A stretch of DNA of 34,913 bases from IMG/VR virus record IMGVR_UViG_3300021373_001376, positions 1-34,913 of that record; one strand, 5' to 3'. Position numbers and translations under genes: made by a program. Under the pieces are notes generated by a model that worked only from the letters and a program-made list of their open reading frames with translations, searched no databases and was not told the DNA's origin. This DNA is from a virus. Numbering within the stretch: the first letter of the stretch is position 1; the number at the start of each line of letters is the position of its first letter. Shown here in pieces: positions 5,990 through 11,881 of the stretch.

Positions 5990-6582
5990 ATCTCTAGTTC
6001 CCTTATCCCTTCATGCGTTTCGAATTCATCCTCCCAGCGCCGTCCATGCAGCCAGGTTGTGGCGTGGGGAATGTATCGTTGTTCAGTTGACCATGGATAG
6101 GACGTCAGCGCCTCCTTCGCAGCGGCCCTATCTTTTTGGTTAAGCCTGTCGAATGCGACCCTAGCTTTTGCCTTGTTAGTCTTGCGCGGATAGCCCGACC
6201 AGAACTCCTCAAACTCCTTATGGTTATTAATTGATGATTCATTGGTGGTTAGAGAGGTAATTTTACTCCTATCAATAGGTGTCATTTTACCCCTATCCAT
6301 AGGTGTCATTTTACTCCTATCAATAGGTGTAATATTGACCCTATAGATGGTCGATTGTGAATAGCGCCTGTGCCTGGTGATCAGCTCCAGCTCTTCGAGC
6401 ACCTTCAACGTCGATATCAAGGTTTTACGACTAGCGCACGACCGTCGACAGATATCGTCATATGAGGGATAGCAGAAACCGTCCTCGTCAGCTCTATCGG
6501 CTAGGGCGATGAGAATGGCCTTCTGCGTTGCTGTGATGTCTGTCACCACATTGAGCGCCCAGTTGATGGCCGCAATACTCAA
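5986..6582 (-). CDS. Replication initiator, lambda O-like
   Basis: The 198-residue protein starts at TTG 6582, overlapping the upstream stop as TTGA; no better start exists. Residues about 15-85 form a winged helix-turn-helix like those of phage O-type and replisome-organiser proteins (TQKAILIALADRADEDGFCYPSYDDIC...). An 8-residue repeat follows (MTPIDRSK, MTPMDRGK, MTPIDRSK), encoded by the iteron array. The C-terminal part (EFEEFWSGYPRKTNKAKAR...) matches the conserved tail of phage helicase-loader or replication proteins. The helicase gene lies immediately downstream. It presumably binds the iterons in its own gene and recruits the helicase. Confidence 0.8.
   Translation of the reverse strand: MSIAAINWALNVVTDITATQKAILIALADRADEDGFCYPSYDDICRRSCASRKTLISTLKVLEELELITRHRRYSQSTIYRVNITPIDRSKMTPMDRGKMTPIDRSKITSLTTNESSINNHKEFEEFWSGYPRKTNKAKARVAFDRLNQKDRAAAKEALTSYPWSTEQRYIPHATTWLHGRRWEDEFETHEGIRELEI
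6253..6348. repeat. Four 24-bp iterons, probable replication origin
   Basis: Four tandem units with exact 24-bp spacing start at 6253, 6277, 6301 and 6325. Units two and three share AGGTGTCATTTTAC then CTCC/CCCC TAT. At the unit junctions the arms CCTAT and ATAGG face each other across two bases, so each binding site would be a dyad. The outer units are degenerate. AT-rich DNA (about 6218-6265) adjoins the array on the low-coordinate side. The array lies in frame within the initiator gene, the same plan as the lambda origin inside gene O. Confidence 0.75.
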
Positions 6583-6989
6583 GTGATGGCCTCGAGCATC
6601 TCGTCGACAAAGCCGTTGCGTTTTCCGCCCCGCAGCAATGCCTGGCGATAACGCTCCTTGTCCTCACGCGATACCCGAGAGCCCTGCTCGACATGAGCCT
6701 CGTAAATTTCGACCACGTAGTCGTCCAGCTCGTCGCGCTTGGGGCGCTTAAACGCTGGGTAATGTTGATCAGTTGGTGGGAATAGGTCCGCCACATCGAC
6801 GCTCACAGCGCCGCAGACCTCATGAACAGAACATCCAGCGTAACAATGCACCAGGATGCGTCCGTCCTGGCCTTCTGTGATGCGTAGTGATGGTGACTTG
6901 TCGTCATGCGCTGGACACTGCGCCATATAGCTACCCCGCCCGCTTTTGCGGTAAGATGGTAAGCGATCTAGGAAATCCCTTAGATCCAT
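6579..6989 (-). CDS. Stand-alone primase zinc-ribbon protein
   Basis: The 136-residue protein starts at ATG 6989 after a near-perfect AGGAGGTAA site. Residues about 20-70 form a CHC2/T7 gp4-type zinc domain: CPAHDDKSPSLRI, then VHCYAGCSVHEVC, and ends with VDVADLFP. The C-terminal 60 residues are charged and helical. No TOPRIM or polymerase domain follows, and none is seen elsewhere in the genome. It may act as a template-recognition subunit with host primase or with the DnaB-like helicase, or be a diverged regulator. It overlaps the initiator gene (TTGA). Confidence 0.75.
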   Translation of the reverse strand: MDLRDFLDRLPSYRKSGRGSYMAQCPAHDDKSPSLRITEGQDGRILVHCYAGCSVHEVCGAVSVDVADLFPPTDQHYPAFKRPKRDELDDYVVEIYEAHVEQGSRVSREDKERYRQALLRGGKRNGFVDEMLEAIT

Positions 6990-7026
6990 GCGTGTTACCT
7001 CCTGGCGATACCCTCGCCGTCCCCCT

Positions 7027-7051
7027 GGGGCCCCGATCGGGCCCCGTTTTT
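7027..7051 (+). terminator. Perfect GC hairpin plus T-run, oriented against the genes
   Basis: GGGGCCC (7027-7033), a 5-base loop and GGGCCCC (7039-7045) are followed on the plus strand by G and five T. As an intrinsic terminator it would stop plus-strand (antisense) transcription. On the coding strand the hairpin follows the XRE stop codon and is flanked by A rather than T, so it would not terminate the operon. It could instead be an mRNA processing or stability element between the regulator and the primase-like gene. Confidence 0.6.
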
Positions 7052-7269
7052 CATCTGCTGGCTTTCTCGAATTCTTCTATAGAGACCCCCAGCGCCTCAC
7101 AAATACGGACAGCCGTCACAAAACGCATCGACTCCCCGCATCTCCATTTATGCACCGCTTGCCTAGAGACGCCCAGGAATCGAGCAATATCTGAACTGCT
7201 GATCCCTCGGTCGTCTTGTAGTGTCCGCAGTGCCCGACCTGTATCAAAGATCGGCTTGGTGCTGTTCAA
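7051..7269 (-). CDS. XRE/Cro-type DNA-binding regulator
   Basis: The 72-residue protein starts at TTG 7269 (TTGA overlap with the SSB-like stop); no ATG precedes the domain. DIARFLGVSRQAVHKWRCGE is a clear helix-turn-helix with the recognition helix SRQAVHKW, and VRICEALGVSIEEFE is the usual closing part of the fold. It has no oligomerisation or peptidase domain, so it is Cro-like in size. The likely targets are the early promoters, where repeated GTCATC elements are seen. As it is encoded mid-operon it could provide negative feedback. Confidence 0.8.
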   Translation of the reverse strand: MNSTKPIFDTGRALRTLQDDRGISSSDIARFLGVSRQAVHKWRCGESMRFVTAVRICEALGVSIEEFEKASR

Positions 7270-7565
7270 AACGGCATATCCTCATCGAGTGATGACTCAC
7301 CTGGAAGTGGCTCGCCTGGTTCTTGCGATGGTGGCGCCTCTTTGTTTTCAGGCACGAGAACAAAAACATAACCCTCTGGCGGCGTGATTTCCAGCCCCAG
7401 GTATTTCCCCCCGTTCTTGTTTGTGTTGATCCAGCCGCCCAGCTCGGCGACCTCGCCACAGACGTTGAGAGACCCGCGATAATCGGGTTGGTTGTCTTTC
7501 TCCTTGTACTGGTTGCGATGTAAATTGCCCTTATTGACGGGCGGTCTGTATGGTTGGTCGTTCAT
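7266..7565 (-). CDS. SSB-like protein with acidic C-terminal tail
   Basis: The 99-residue protein has an OB-like core (QPDYRGSLNVCGEVAELGGW then NTNKNGGKYLGLEI) resembling short DUF736-type phage proteins, and it ends in SSLDEDMPF. That ending resembles the DDDIPF tip of bacterial single-strand-binding proteins, which docks SSB partners. A strong AAGGGGAG site precedes ATG 7565. It lies directly after the annealing protein gene. A single-strand-binding role in replication and annealing is likely, but the core is short for a full OB fold. Confidence 0.65.
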   Translation of the reverse strand: MNDQPYRPPVNKGNLHRNQYKEKDNQPDYRGSLNVCGEVAELGGWINTNKNGGKYLGLEITPPEGYVFVLVPENKEAPPSQEPGEPLPGESSLDEDMPF

Positions 7566-7566
7566 C

Positions 7567-8265
7567 TTACTGTCTCCCCTTGAGTTGATTGGCCTTTGCC
7601 TTTTCCTGGGCGGTCAGCCTATTACGAATAATCGACTGCTCGTACTCTGAGCACTCGTCCCACACTTGTGTGAGCTTGAGGCCGTCATCGTCATCGATAG
7701 CGGCTTTGATGTGTGCGACCTGGGTCTCGAATAGATCCTCGGCCTCCTTGAGTAGATTGCGCCAAAGTGTTTTAAACGCAGTTTTTTCGCCCTCTGGGGC
7801 GCTGTTGAATGCCTCGTTTTGCTCCTCCTCGCTGAGGCTGTTGATGACTTCGTGAAACTTGACGCAATCCCCTACCGCTTTGACTACCTCGTCATATGGG
7901 TCTGAGGGCGGCAGATCTTCTCCCTGGTAAACGTAAAGGCCAATGCCGTGCATACTGATCGCCTTGGCAAAACAGCGCTGCATGGACGTATTGAGCTGGA
8001 ATACGTTGGGGTTCGCGATCGGCTTGTTCTGATGGTTCAGAACAGGCAGGTGCATCTTATGCGACAAGCCATCGATCGTGACAGTACAGGACACCATTAC
8101 CTCGCCGCTAGGATAGACGACAGGCTCATGATGCTCATATGTCGCGTCAGGGCACTCCTTTTTAAGAAGCTCCCAGGCTGACGCCCAGCTGATATACGAC
8201 AGCTTTCCCTTCTTCTCGATGAACTCGGTGCAGTCGATTTTTCTCAAGTAGTTAAATTTACTCAT
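7567..8265 (-). CDS. Single-strand annealing protein, Sak3/DUF1071 family
   Basis: The 232-residue protein carries the DUF1071 core at residues about 15-125: KLSYISWASAWELLK, YEHHEPVVYPSG, MHLPVLNHQNKPI and the conserved NTSMQRCFAKAISMHGIGLY. Members of this Rad52-like group (Sak3) anneal complementary strands in phage recombination. The C-terminal 100 residues are acidic and helical and may contact the SSB-like protein next door. It overlaps the upstream gene by 8 bp. No partner exonuclease of the lambda type is evident nearby. Confidence 0.85.
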   Translation of the reverse strand: MSKFNYLRKIDCTEFIEKKGKLSYISWASAWELLKKECPDATYEHHEPVVYPSGEVMVSCTVTIDGLSHKMHLPVLNHQNKPIANPNVFQLNTSMQRCFAKAISMHGIGLYVYQGEDLPPSDPYDEVVKAVGDCVKFHEVINSLSEEEQNEAFNSAPEGEKTAFKTLWRNLLKEAEDLFETQVAHIKAAIDDDDGLKLTQVWDECSEYEQSIIRNRLTAQEKAKANQLKGRQ

Positions 8266-8518
8266 CAGTCAGATGCTCCTCTTCAATGTATGAGGCCGAC
8301 TCGAGATAGTGGTAGCAATTCCAATAGCCTGAGCTATATGCCGCCGTCTCGCCCTTGTAGGCGCCACGCTCACAGTCAGCGAATCCCTCCAGCCACTCAC
8401 GGGTCGACGCCTGGACAAAATCCAGGAGCGCCTTGCGCTTGTAGTCGTTGTGCTGGGATGCGTTAGTGAGGATGCTGAGAGCCAGCTCCTCCTGGATAGC
8501 CTTCATCGGTTCGATCAT
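8258..8518 (-). CDS. Small hypothetical early protein
   Basis: An 86-residue acidic protein starts at ATG 8518 (ATGA overlap) and contains REWLEGFADCERGAYKGETA. The pattern of a helix followed by a short aromatic stretch (SSGYWNCYHYLES) is not one I can assign. As the second gene of the early transcript it may be a host-takeover or recombination accessory factor, but nothing in the sequence shows this. Confidence 0.65.
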   Translation of the reverse strand: MIEPMKAIQEELALSILTNASQHNDYKRKALLDFVQASTREWLEGFADCERGAYKGETAAYSSGYWNCYHYLESASYIEEEHLTDE

Positions 8519-8808
8519 GCGGCGCCCTCCTGATACAGCTTGACCAGGTGCTCCTCGACCGCGTCCTCGTTCAGGACGTGATGACAGCCGAATTTACAGT
8601 GGTGCAGATTGACGTGATAAAGCGTCTGGGTAAATACAGCTCCCTCGGCTTCGTGATATTCGAGCGATTCCTCCACTCGATGGTGGATTTCCAGATCGCC
8701 GAAATCAACCTCCAGGGCGACCGTGTTGTCATCGATCCATTCAATGACATCAGCCCCTTCGATTGTCTCGAGATCCTCTCCATGCGGATAATTGATAACG
8801 ATATACAT
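8515..8808 (-). CDS. First early protein, hypothetical, histidine-rich
   Basis: The 97-residue acidic protein begins MYIVINYPHGEDLETIEGAD and contains HVNLHHCKFGCHHVLNEDAV, a His/Cys cluster (HH, C, C, HH) that could bind zinc. A very strong AGGAGGGG site lies just before ATG 8808, and the early promoter is about 30-60 bp upstream. It is therefore probably among the earliest and most abundant products. No family is recognised. Confidence 0.7.
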   Translation of the reverse strand: MYIVINYPHGEDLETIEGADVIEWIDDNTVALEVDFGDLEIHHRVEESLEYHEAEGAVFTQTLYHVNLHHCKFGCHHVLNEDAVEEHLVKLYQEGAA

Positions 8809-8838
8809 ATGTGCCCCTCCTTAATTGGACAGACACAG

Positions 8839-8879
8839 CGTATACGTATTGGATGACAGGCGTCAACCGCCTCGATGAC
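8839..8879 (-). promoter_or_regulatory. Main early promoter with repeated GTCATC elements
   Basis: On the minus strand TTGACG (8861-8866) lies 16 bases before TATACG (8839-8844). GTCATC occurs upstream (8874-8879, six bases before GTTGACGC) and again in the spacer (8852-8857), 22 bp apart, about two helical turns. CGTATACG is a palindrome over the -10. The layout fits a sigma70 promoter with operators, which the XRE protein could bind. It lies in the gap between the endolysin and the first early gene. Confidence 0.7.
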
Positions 8880-8884
8880 TTTTT

Positions 8885-9235
8885 TTAATACGTCCACATG
8901 ACTGGAGTATCAGTTTTTCTGATGTCCAGGTGTATAAAGCCCTTGGCCACACCGATAGCTGGGAACCCGAGCTTGAGCGCCTCGTGAACAATATTCATCC
9001 GCTGAAAACCATTACTGACAGCGATATCAGCGGCGATCCCCTGGGAGTGTGTACCCGGGCCATTTGGCTTGTCTCTTTCGGCGCTATGGGTTGGAGCCCT
9101 GTAACCGCTAGTGATAACGAAAGGAAAGCCACATCGCTCTCTCAGCTCGTCCAGGGCATGGATCAGCTCTGGCTTGATCTCGTTGCGCCCCGTTTCTGAA
9201 CACGCGAACTCGGACTCGTCGAAATATTTATACAT
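8885..9235 (-). CDS. Endolysin, M15 peptidase (D-Ala-D-Ala/L-Ala-D-Glu type)
   Basis: The protein of about 116 residues cleaves peptide cross-links of peptidoglycan. The zinc-site pattern of Peptidase_M15_3 is complete: SGYR, then GTHSQGIAADI (histidine and aspartate ligands) and FIHLDIR (the third ligand). There is no cell-wall binding domain and no signal peptide, so release depends on the holin encoded immediately upstream. The start may be ATG 9235 or GTG 9238; both overlap the holin stop. It is the last gene before the early promoter. Confidence 0.9.
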   Translation of the reverse strand: MYKYFDESEFACSETGRNEIKPELIHALDELRERCGFPFVITSGYRAPTHSAERDKPNGPGTHSQGIAADIAVSNGFQRMNIVHEALKLGFPAIGVAKGFIHLDIRKTDTPVMWTY

Positions 9236-9636
9236 CACCGCTCTCTCGATACGCCTTTGGTCTTTTCGTAGCTTCTCATCGCTCCGAGACCAAGCATTCC
9301 CATCAGTACGGGCATCATGGTCTCGAGGTTAATCAGTGGGATCGTGACGTCAATAGCCAGCAGCGCCAAAACAAAATTGGTAAACGGTATCACCATGAAA
9401 TTACCAGTCATGCCCAGGACACAACACCAGCCGACCGCTGGGCGCCAGCCTGACACAAAAAGCGACTTGTGTGCGGCCTCGACCTTATTTACCTCGAGCT
9501 GTGCCTTCGCCAGCTCCTGGGCGTGGCGCTCTGCCATGGTGCTGATCTCGTGCGCGAGCTTCGCCTTCTGGTCCTTGTCCTCGATAAACTTATCGAGAAG
9601 GCCAGCCACAGGCCCCACCAGGGATTCAATCAGCAT
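9235..9636 (-). CDS. Holin, 3TM (GTA-type) family
   Basis: The 133-residue protein has an N-terminal amphipathic, charged segment, then SGWRPAVGWCCVLGMTGNFMV and further hydrophobic stretches up to MPVLMGMLGLGAMRSYEK, ending in a charged tail. The WRP...GW motif and Y-E-K end are the hallmarks of the 3TM holin family. It presumably forms the inner-membrane holes that let the M15 endolysin reach the wall. It starts at ATG 9636, overlapping the previous stop (TAATG). Confidence 0.85.
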   Translation of the reverse strand: MLIESLVGPVAGLLDKFIEDKDQKAKLAHEISTMAERHAQELAKAQLEVNKVEAAHKSLFVSGWRPAVGWCCVLGMTGNFMVIPFTNFVLALLAIDVTIPLINLETMMPVLMGMLGLGAMRSYEKTKGVSRER

Positions 9637-9824
9637 TATTTAAGGTAGTCCGCTAAAACCACAGCGCCAAAAATAAAAGGATACAAAGCGAACACAGCAG
9701 TGCGGTTCGTGGCGATGTCTTTATGAGCAGCGTCGATCTTTTCATCGAGTCGGCGAAGCCGCTCTTCACATAGCTTTTCATGGTGTGCCAGCTTTTCGAG
9801 AGCTTTTTCTGCAAGGTCCATCAT
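9636..9824 (-). CDS. XhlA-like lysis accessory protein
   Basis: The 62-residue protein has an N-terminal heptad-rich charged helix (LEKLAHHEKLCEERLRRLDEKI...) and a C-terminal hydrophobic segment (ALYPFIFGAVVLADYL). This coiled-coil plus tail-anchor layout is that of hemolysin XhlA-type proteins found beside holins. It may help the holin or act as an antiholin. Two adjacent ATG codons (9824 and 9821) follow a GGGGTGGG site; either could start translation. Confidence 0.65.
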   Translation of the reverse strand: MMDLAEKALEKLAHHEKLCEERLRRLDEKIDAAHKDIATNRTAVFALYPFIFGAVVLADYLK

Positions 9825-9859
9825 CCCACCCCGTAATCGTTACCGTATTTTATCACAGG

Positions 9860-10315
9860 TCATGACAGGATGAGGCCGATGAGGAATATCATCAATCCAA
9901 ACATCACCACCAGGGCGATGCCTTCCAAGATCTGCTTTCGCATCTCCATCTGTCGATATACAGCGTCCTGGCGCTCCTTTGCGACTTTTTTCTTAAGTGC
10001 CCTAAACTCTTCTAAGCCCTGGGCTCCATAAGCCAGGTTAATGATGTGGAGTATCTCTTTTTGCTGGGCGATCATCTTTTGCTTCAGTGCGAAAAGTTGC
10101 AGAGCCTCACTTTCCACTGATTTAGCAAATACAATCTTTTTAAATGGGTTGGGGTTTTTGGCCTTGTTTTCGGCGTACAGGACATCAGACGCGGCACCGT
10201 ACCACTGACCGATCTGACCCATCACATCATGTGCCTCACGACCCGCCTGTACTAGCGCGACGACCGTCGCATAACATTTTGTCGCCGTTGCCGCCGCTGT
10301 AATCGGATCAATCAC
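9860..10315 (-). CDS. Membrane-anchored helical phage protein
   Basis: About 151 residues from GTG 10315 (VIDPITAAATATKCYATV). A helical region with VMGQIGQWYGAASDVLYAE and a long charged coiled coil (FRALKKKVAKERQDAVYRQ...) is followed by a C-terminal transmembrane helix (ALVVMFGLMIFLIGLIL). Proteins with this layout recur near the lysis genes of tailed phages, but I cannot give a proven role. The GTG start is chosen because it overlaps the upstream stop by one base (TAGTG) and follows GTGGGGG. The open frame extends to 10351. Confidence 0.65.
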   Translation of the reverse strand: MIDPITAAATATKCYATVVALVQAGREAHDVMGQIGQWYGAASDVLYAENKAKNPNPFKKIVFAKSVESEALQLFALKQKMIAQQKEILHIINLAYGAQGLEEFRALKKKVAKERQDAVYRQMEMRKQILEGIALVVMFGLMIFLIGLILS

Positions 10316-10497
10316 TACGAACCCCCACGCAATCGAATGACCGATGGGCATCTATAGATTGCAGAGGCTACATAGTAGACGTGTTTCTTGTCGGTGCCTT
10401 GTTGCCTGTAGACGCACATCGTATGTGGTACGACTCGATATCCCACATATCTGACTGTACTACTCTCGAGAATGAGAAAGAGGACGATGGTATGCAT
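10315..10497 (-). CDS. Small hydrophobic or exported hypothetical protein
   Basis: The 60-residue protein has a short hydrophobic N-terminus (IVLFLILESS) and a basic C-terminal part with two cysteines (HTMCVY and AIYRCPS), consistent with a small disulphide-bonded exported protein. Its hydrophobic core is short for a standard signal peptide. AAGGGGGCGC precedes ATG 10497. It sits at the head of the lysis group, so a lysis or envelope role is possible but not shown. Confidence 0.55.
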   Translation of the reverse strand: MHTIVLFLILESSTVRYVGYRVVPHTMCVYRQQGTDKKHVYYVASAIYRCPSVIRLRGGS

Positions 10498-10528
10498 GCG
10501 CCCCCTTGAGGCATTTTACCATGCGGAT

Positions 10529-10738
10529 TTAGTGTTCGACGAGTTCTCCGTCTACTGGCTCGGCTTCTGGCTCTTCTGATTCGGGCTGTGCTTGTTGTGT
10601 TTTGGCCTGGATAAGGGCGATCTGCGCCTCCAGGTCCGCGATTCTGAGCGCCTGCTGTGCATTCTGACGCGCCAGCGACTCCATGCGCTGCGCCAGGACA
10701 AACTGCTCTTCAGTGACTTGGTTCTGTTGTTGCTCCAT
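10529..10738 (-). CDS. Small coiled-coil protein with acidic tail
   Basis: About 69 residues from ATG 10738 (MEQQQNQVTEEQF...). A glutamine-rich coiled coil (LARQNAQQALRIADLEAQIALI) is followed by an acidic tail (ESEEPEAEPVDGELVEH). GGGGATACAA precedes this ATG. A TTG at 10798, overlapping the upstream stop as TTGA, would add 20 residues and fits the local overlap style, so the start is uncertain. The location suggests a tail or virion accessory protein. No family is recognised. Confidence 0.6.
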   Translation of the reverse strand: MEQQQNQVTEEQFVLAQRMESLARQNAQQALRIADLEAQIALIQAKTQQAQPESEEPEAEPVDGELVEH

Positions 10739-10794
10739 TTGTATCCCCGTTGGTTTTTGTGGTGTGGTCAATGTAGTGTCAACCAGAAGGATTT

Positions 10795-11028
10795 TCAAGG
10801 GTTCACAGGTATTCTGCCGATAACTGATCCGTCAGCGATGTCCTCGTCGATGCGATCCTCCATCAAATGCACGAGAGCGATGGTGGCCTCCATGTCATTG
10901 ACGCCGTTTGTCTTGATCATCGGCACTCTAAACGGCACAGGATCAGCCTGGGTAATCGCCTCAGACTCCACGAATCCCTCTAGGTGCGTGGCGTCGTCGG
11001 CTGGCGTGTCATATACAAGTGTTCTCAT
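10795..11028 (-). CDS. Small hypothetical protein, tail region
   Basis: A 77-residue protein starts at ATG 11028 (ATGA overlap with the gene upstream); it begins MRTLVYDTPADDATHLEGFV. It is acidic with a predicted helical C-terminal half (EATIALVHLMEDRIDEDIAD). It is one of several small genes between the giant tail protein and the lysis group. No recognisable domain. It may be a virion or fibre accessory protein. Confidence 0.6.
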   Translation of the reverse strand: MRTLVYDTPADDATHLEGFVESEAITQADPVPFRVPMIKTNGVNDMEATIALVHLMEDRIDEDIADGSVIGRIPVNP

Positions 11029-11612
11029 GGCACAAACGTCACGTCGATATTGCCTGAACCGTCCCACTCAGTAGAGATATTACTTATCTCTGTCGTGTCT
11101 AAGCCGTTGGCTAAGCTCCACGTCCATCTTCGTCGGAATCCGCCAGCAAGCGTTGTAGTCGATGCCTCTGCCGATGTAAGCGTTGTTAGCGTCCCGTTGG
11201 CGGTGAATGAGATGTTAGTAAACTCACTAGCTCCAATAGCATTAGAGGTGCTGTAACTTAACTCAAACTCAAAAAACATACCCGACGACGCATTAGTACG
11301 CGCAAGGCGCGTAATGCCCAAGGCAGATAGCGTTGCGCCATTAACATTGGTCGGTGACACTGAGCCAGTGGGCGCACTGCTTTCAAAGCCGCGTGTCGTG
11401 GAAAACTGCTGTGACAAGGTGCCCTGAGTTACAGTAATCGTCTGCGTAGAGCTTGCGCCATAATACTCGCTAAAAGACACGGCGGTATTCGATGCCTTAT
11501 TAATTAAAGCTCGAATGTCGGTATCGTTCATGCTGGCTTGTGTGCCAGAGGTGCCTCCCGCTTCAACGTGTATGTCGTTAAGCGAGATAGCACCCGATGT
11601 CTGTAACGGCAT
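11025..11612 (-). CDS. Putative virion/tail surface protein
   Basis: The 195-residue protein is rich in Ser, Thr and Ala. It opens with SGAISLNDIHVEAGGTSGT and SMNDTDIRALINKA...SFSEYYGA, a motif I associate with small virion proteins downstream of tail-tip genes. The remainder looks beta-sandwich-like, with few charged residues. It lies directly after the fibre genes. An attachment or decoration role on the tail is likely; the exact function is not known. Confidence 0.6.
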   Translation of the reverse strand: MPLQTSGAISLNDIHVEAGGTSGTQASMNDTDIRALINKASNTAVSFSEYYGASSTQTITVTQGTLSQQFSTTRGFESSAPTGSVSPTNVNGATLSALGITRLARTNASSGMFFEFELSYSTSNAIGASEFTNISFTANGTLTTLTSAEASTTTLAGGFRRRWTWSLANGLDTTEISNISTEWDGSGNIDVTFVP

Positions 11613-11881
11613 TAGTCAGTCCAGATAGCGCCGCAGATGTCCTGCACAAGCTGATCTTCACCAGTAACGTCTGTCGCTGTTGATGCCTGGTTACCATCCT
11701 CGTCAGTCGTCACGGTGTAACGCTGTAGATGCTTTACGACTGTGCTAGTAACAGGGAGAGCGTCATCTGTTGAGTCATCAAATGTATGCTCATATACAAC
11801 CATCAACCTTGGATCGCCCTCTGTGGTGTCGGCAGGGTATGTCTCAATGCGCCCAACTGCGCGTGTGTTAGTTATCGCCAT
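11612..11881 (-). CDS. Small hypothetical protein after the tail fibre
   Basis: The protein has about 89 residues from ATG 11881 (MAITNTRAVGRIETYP), overlapping the giant tail gene by 14 bp. TTG at 11887 is less likely. It is acidic with a beta-rich pattern (LMVVYEHTFDDS, LQRYTVTTDEDGN). No family is recognised. Overlap with the fibre gene suggests a fibre-assembly or tail-tip partner, but this is inference. Confidence 0.6.
   Translation of the reverse strand: MAITNTRAVGRIETYPADTTEGDPRLMVVYEHTFDDSTDDALPVTSTVVKHLQRYTVTTDEDGNQASTATDVTGEDQLVQDICGAIWTD

Noticed and set aside
8849-8887. Plus-strand terminator (AGGCG/CGCCT hairpin and following T-run)
   Set aside because: Stem only 5 bp and seven bases separate it from the T-run; the sequence is better explained as the promoter and operator of the early region.
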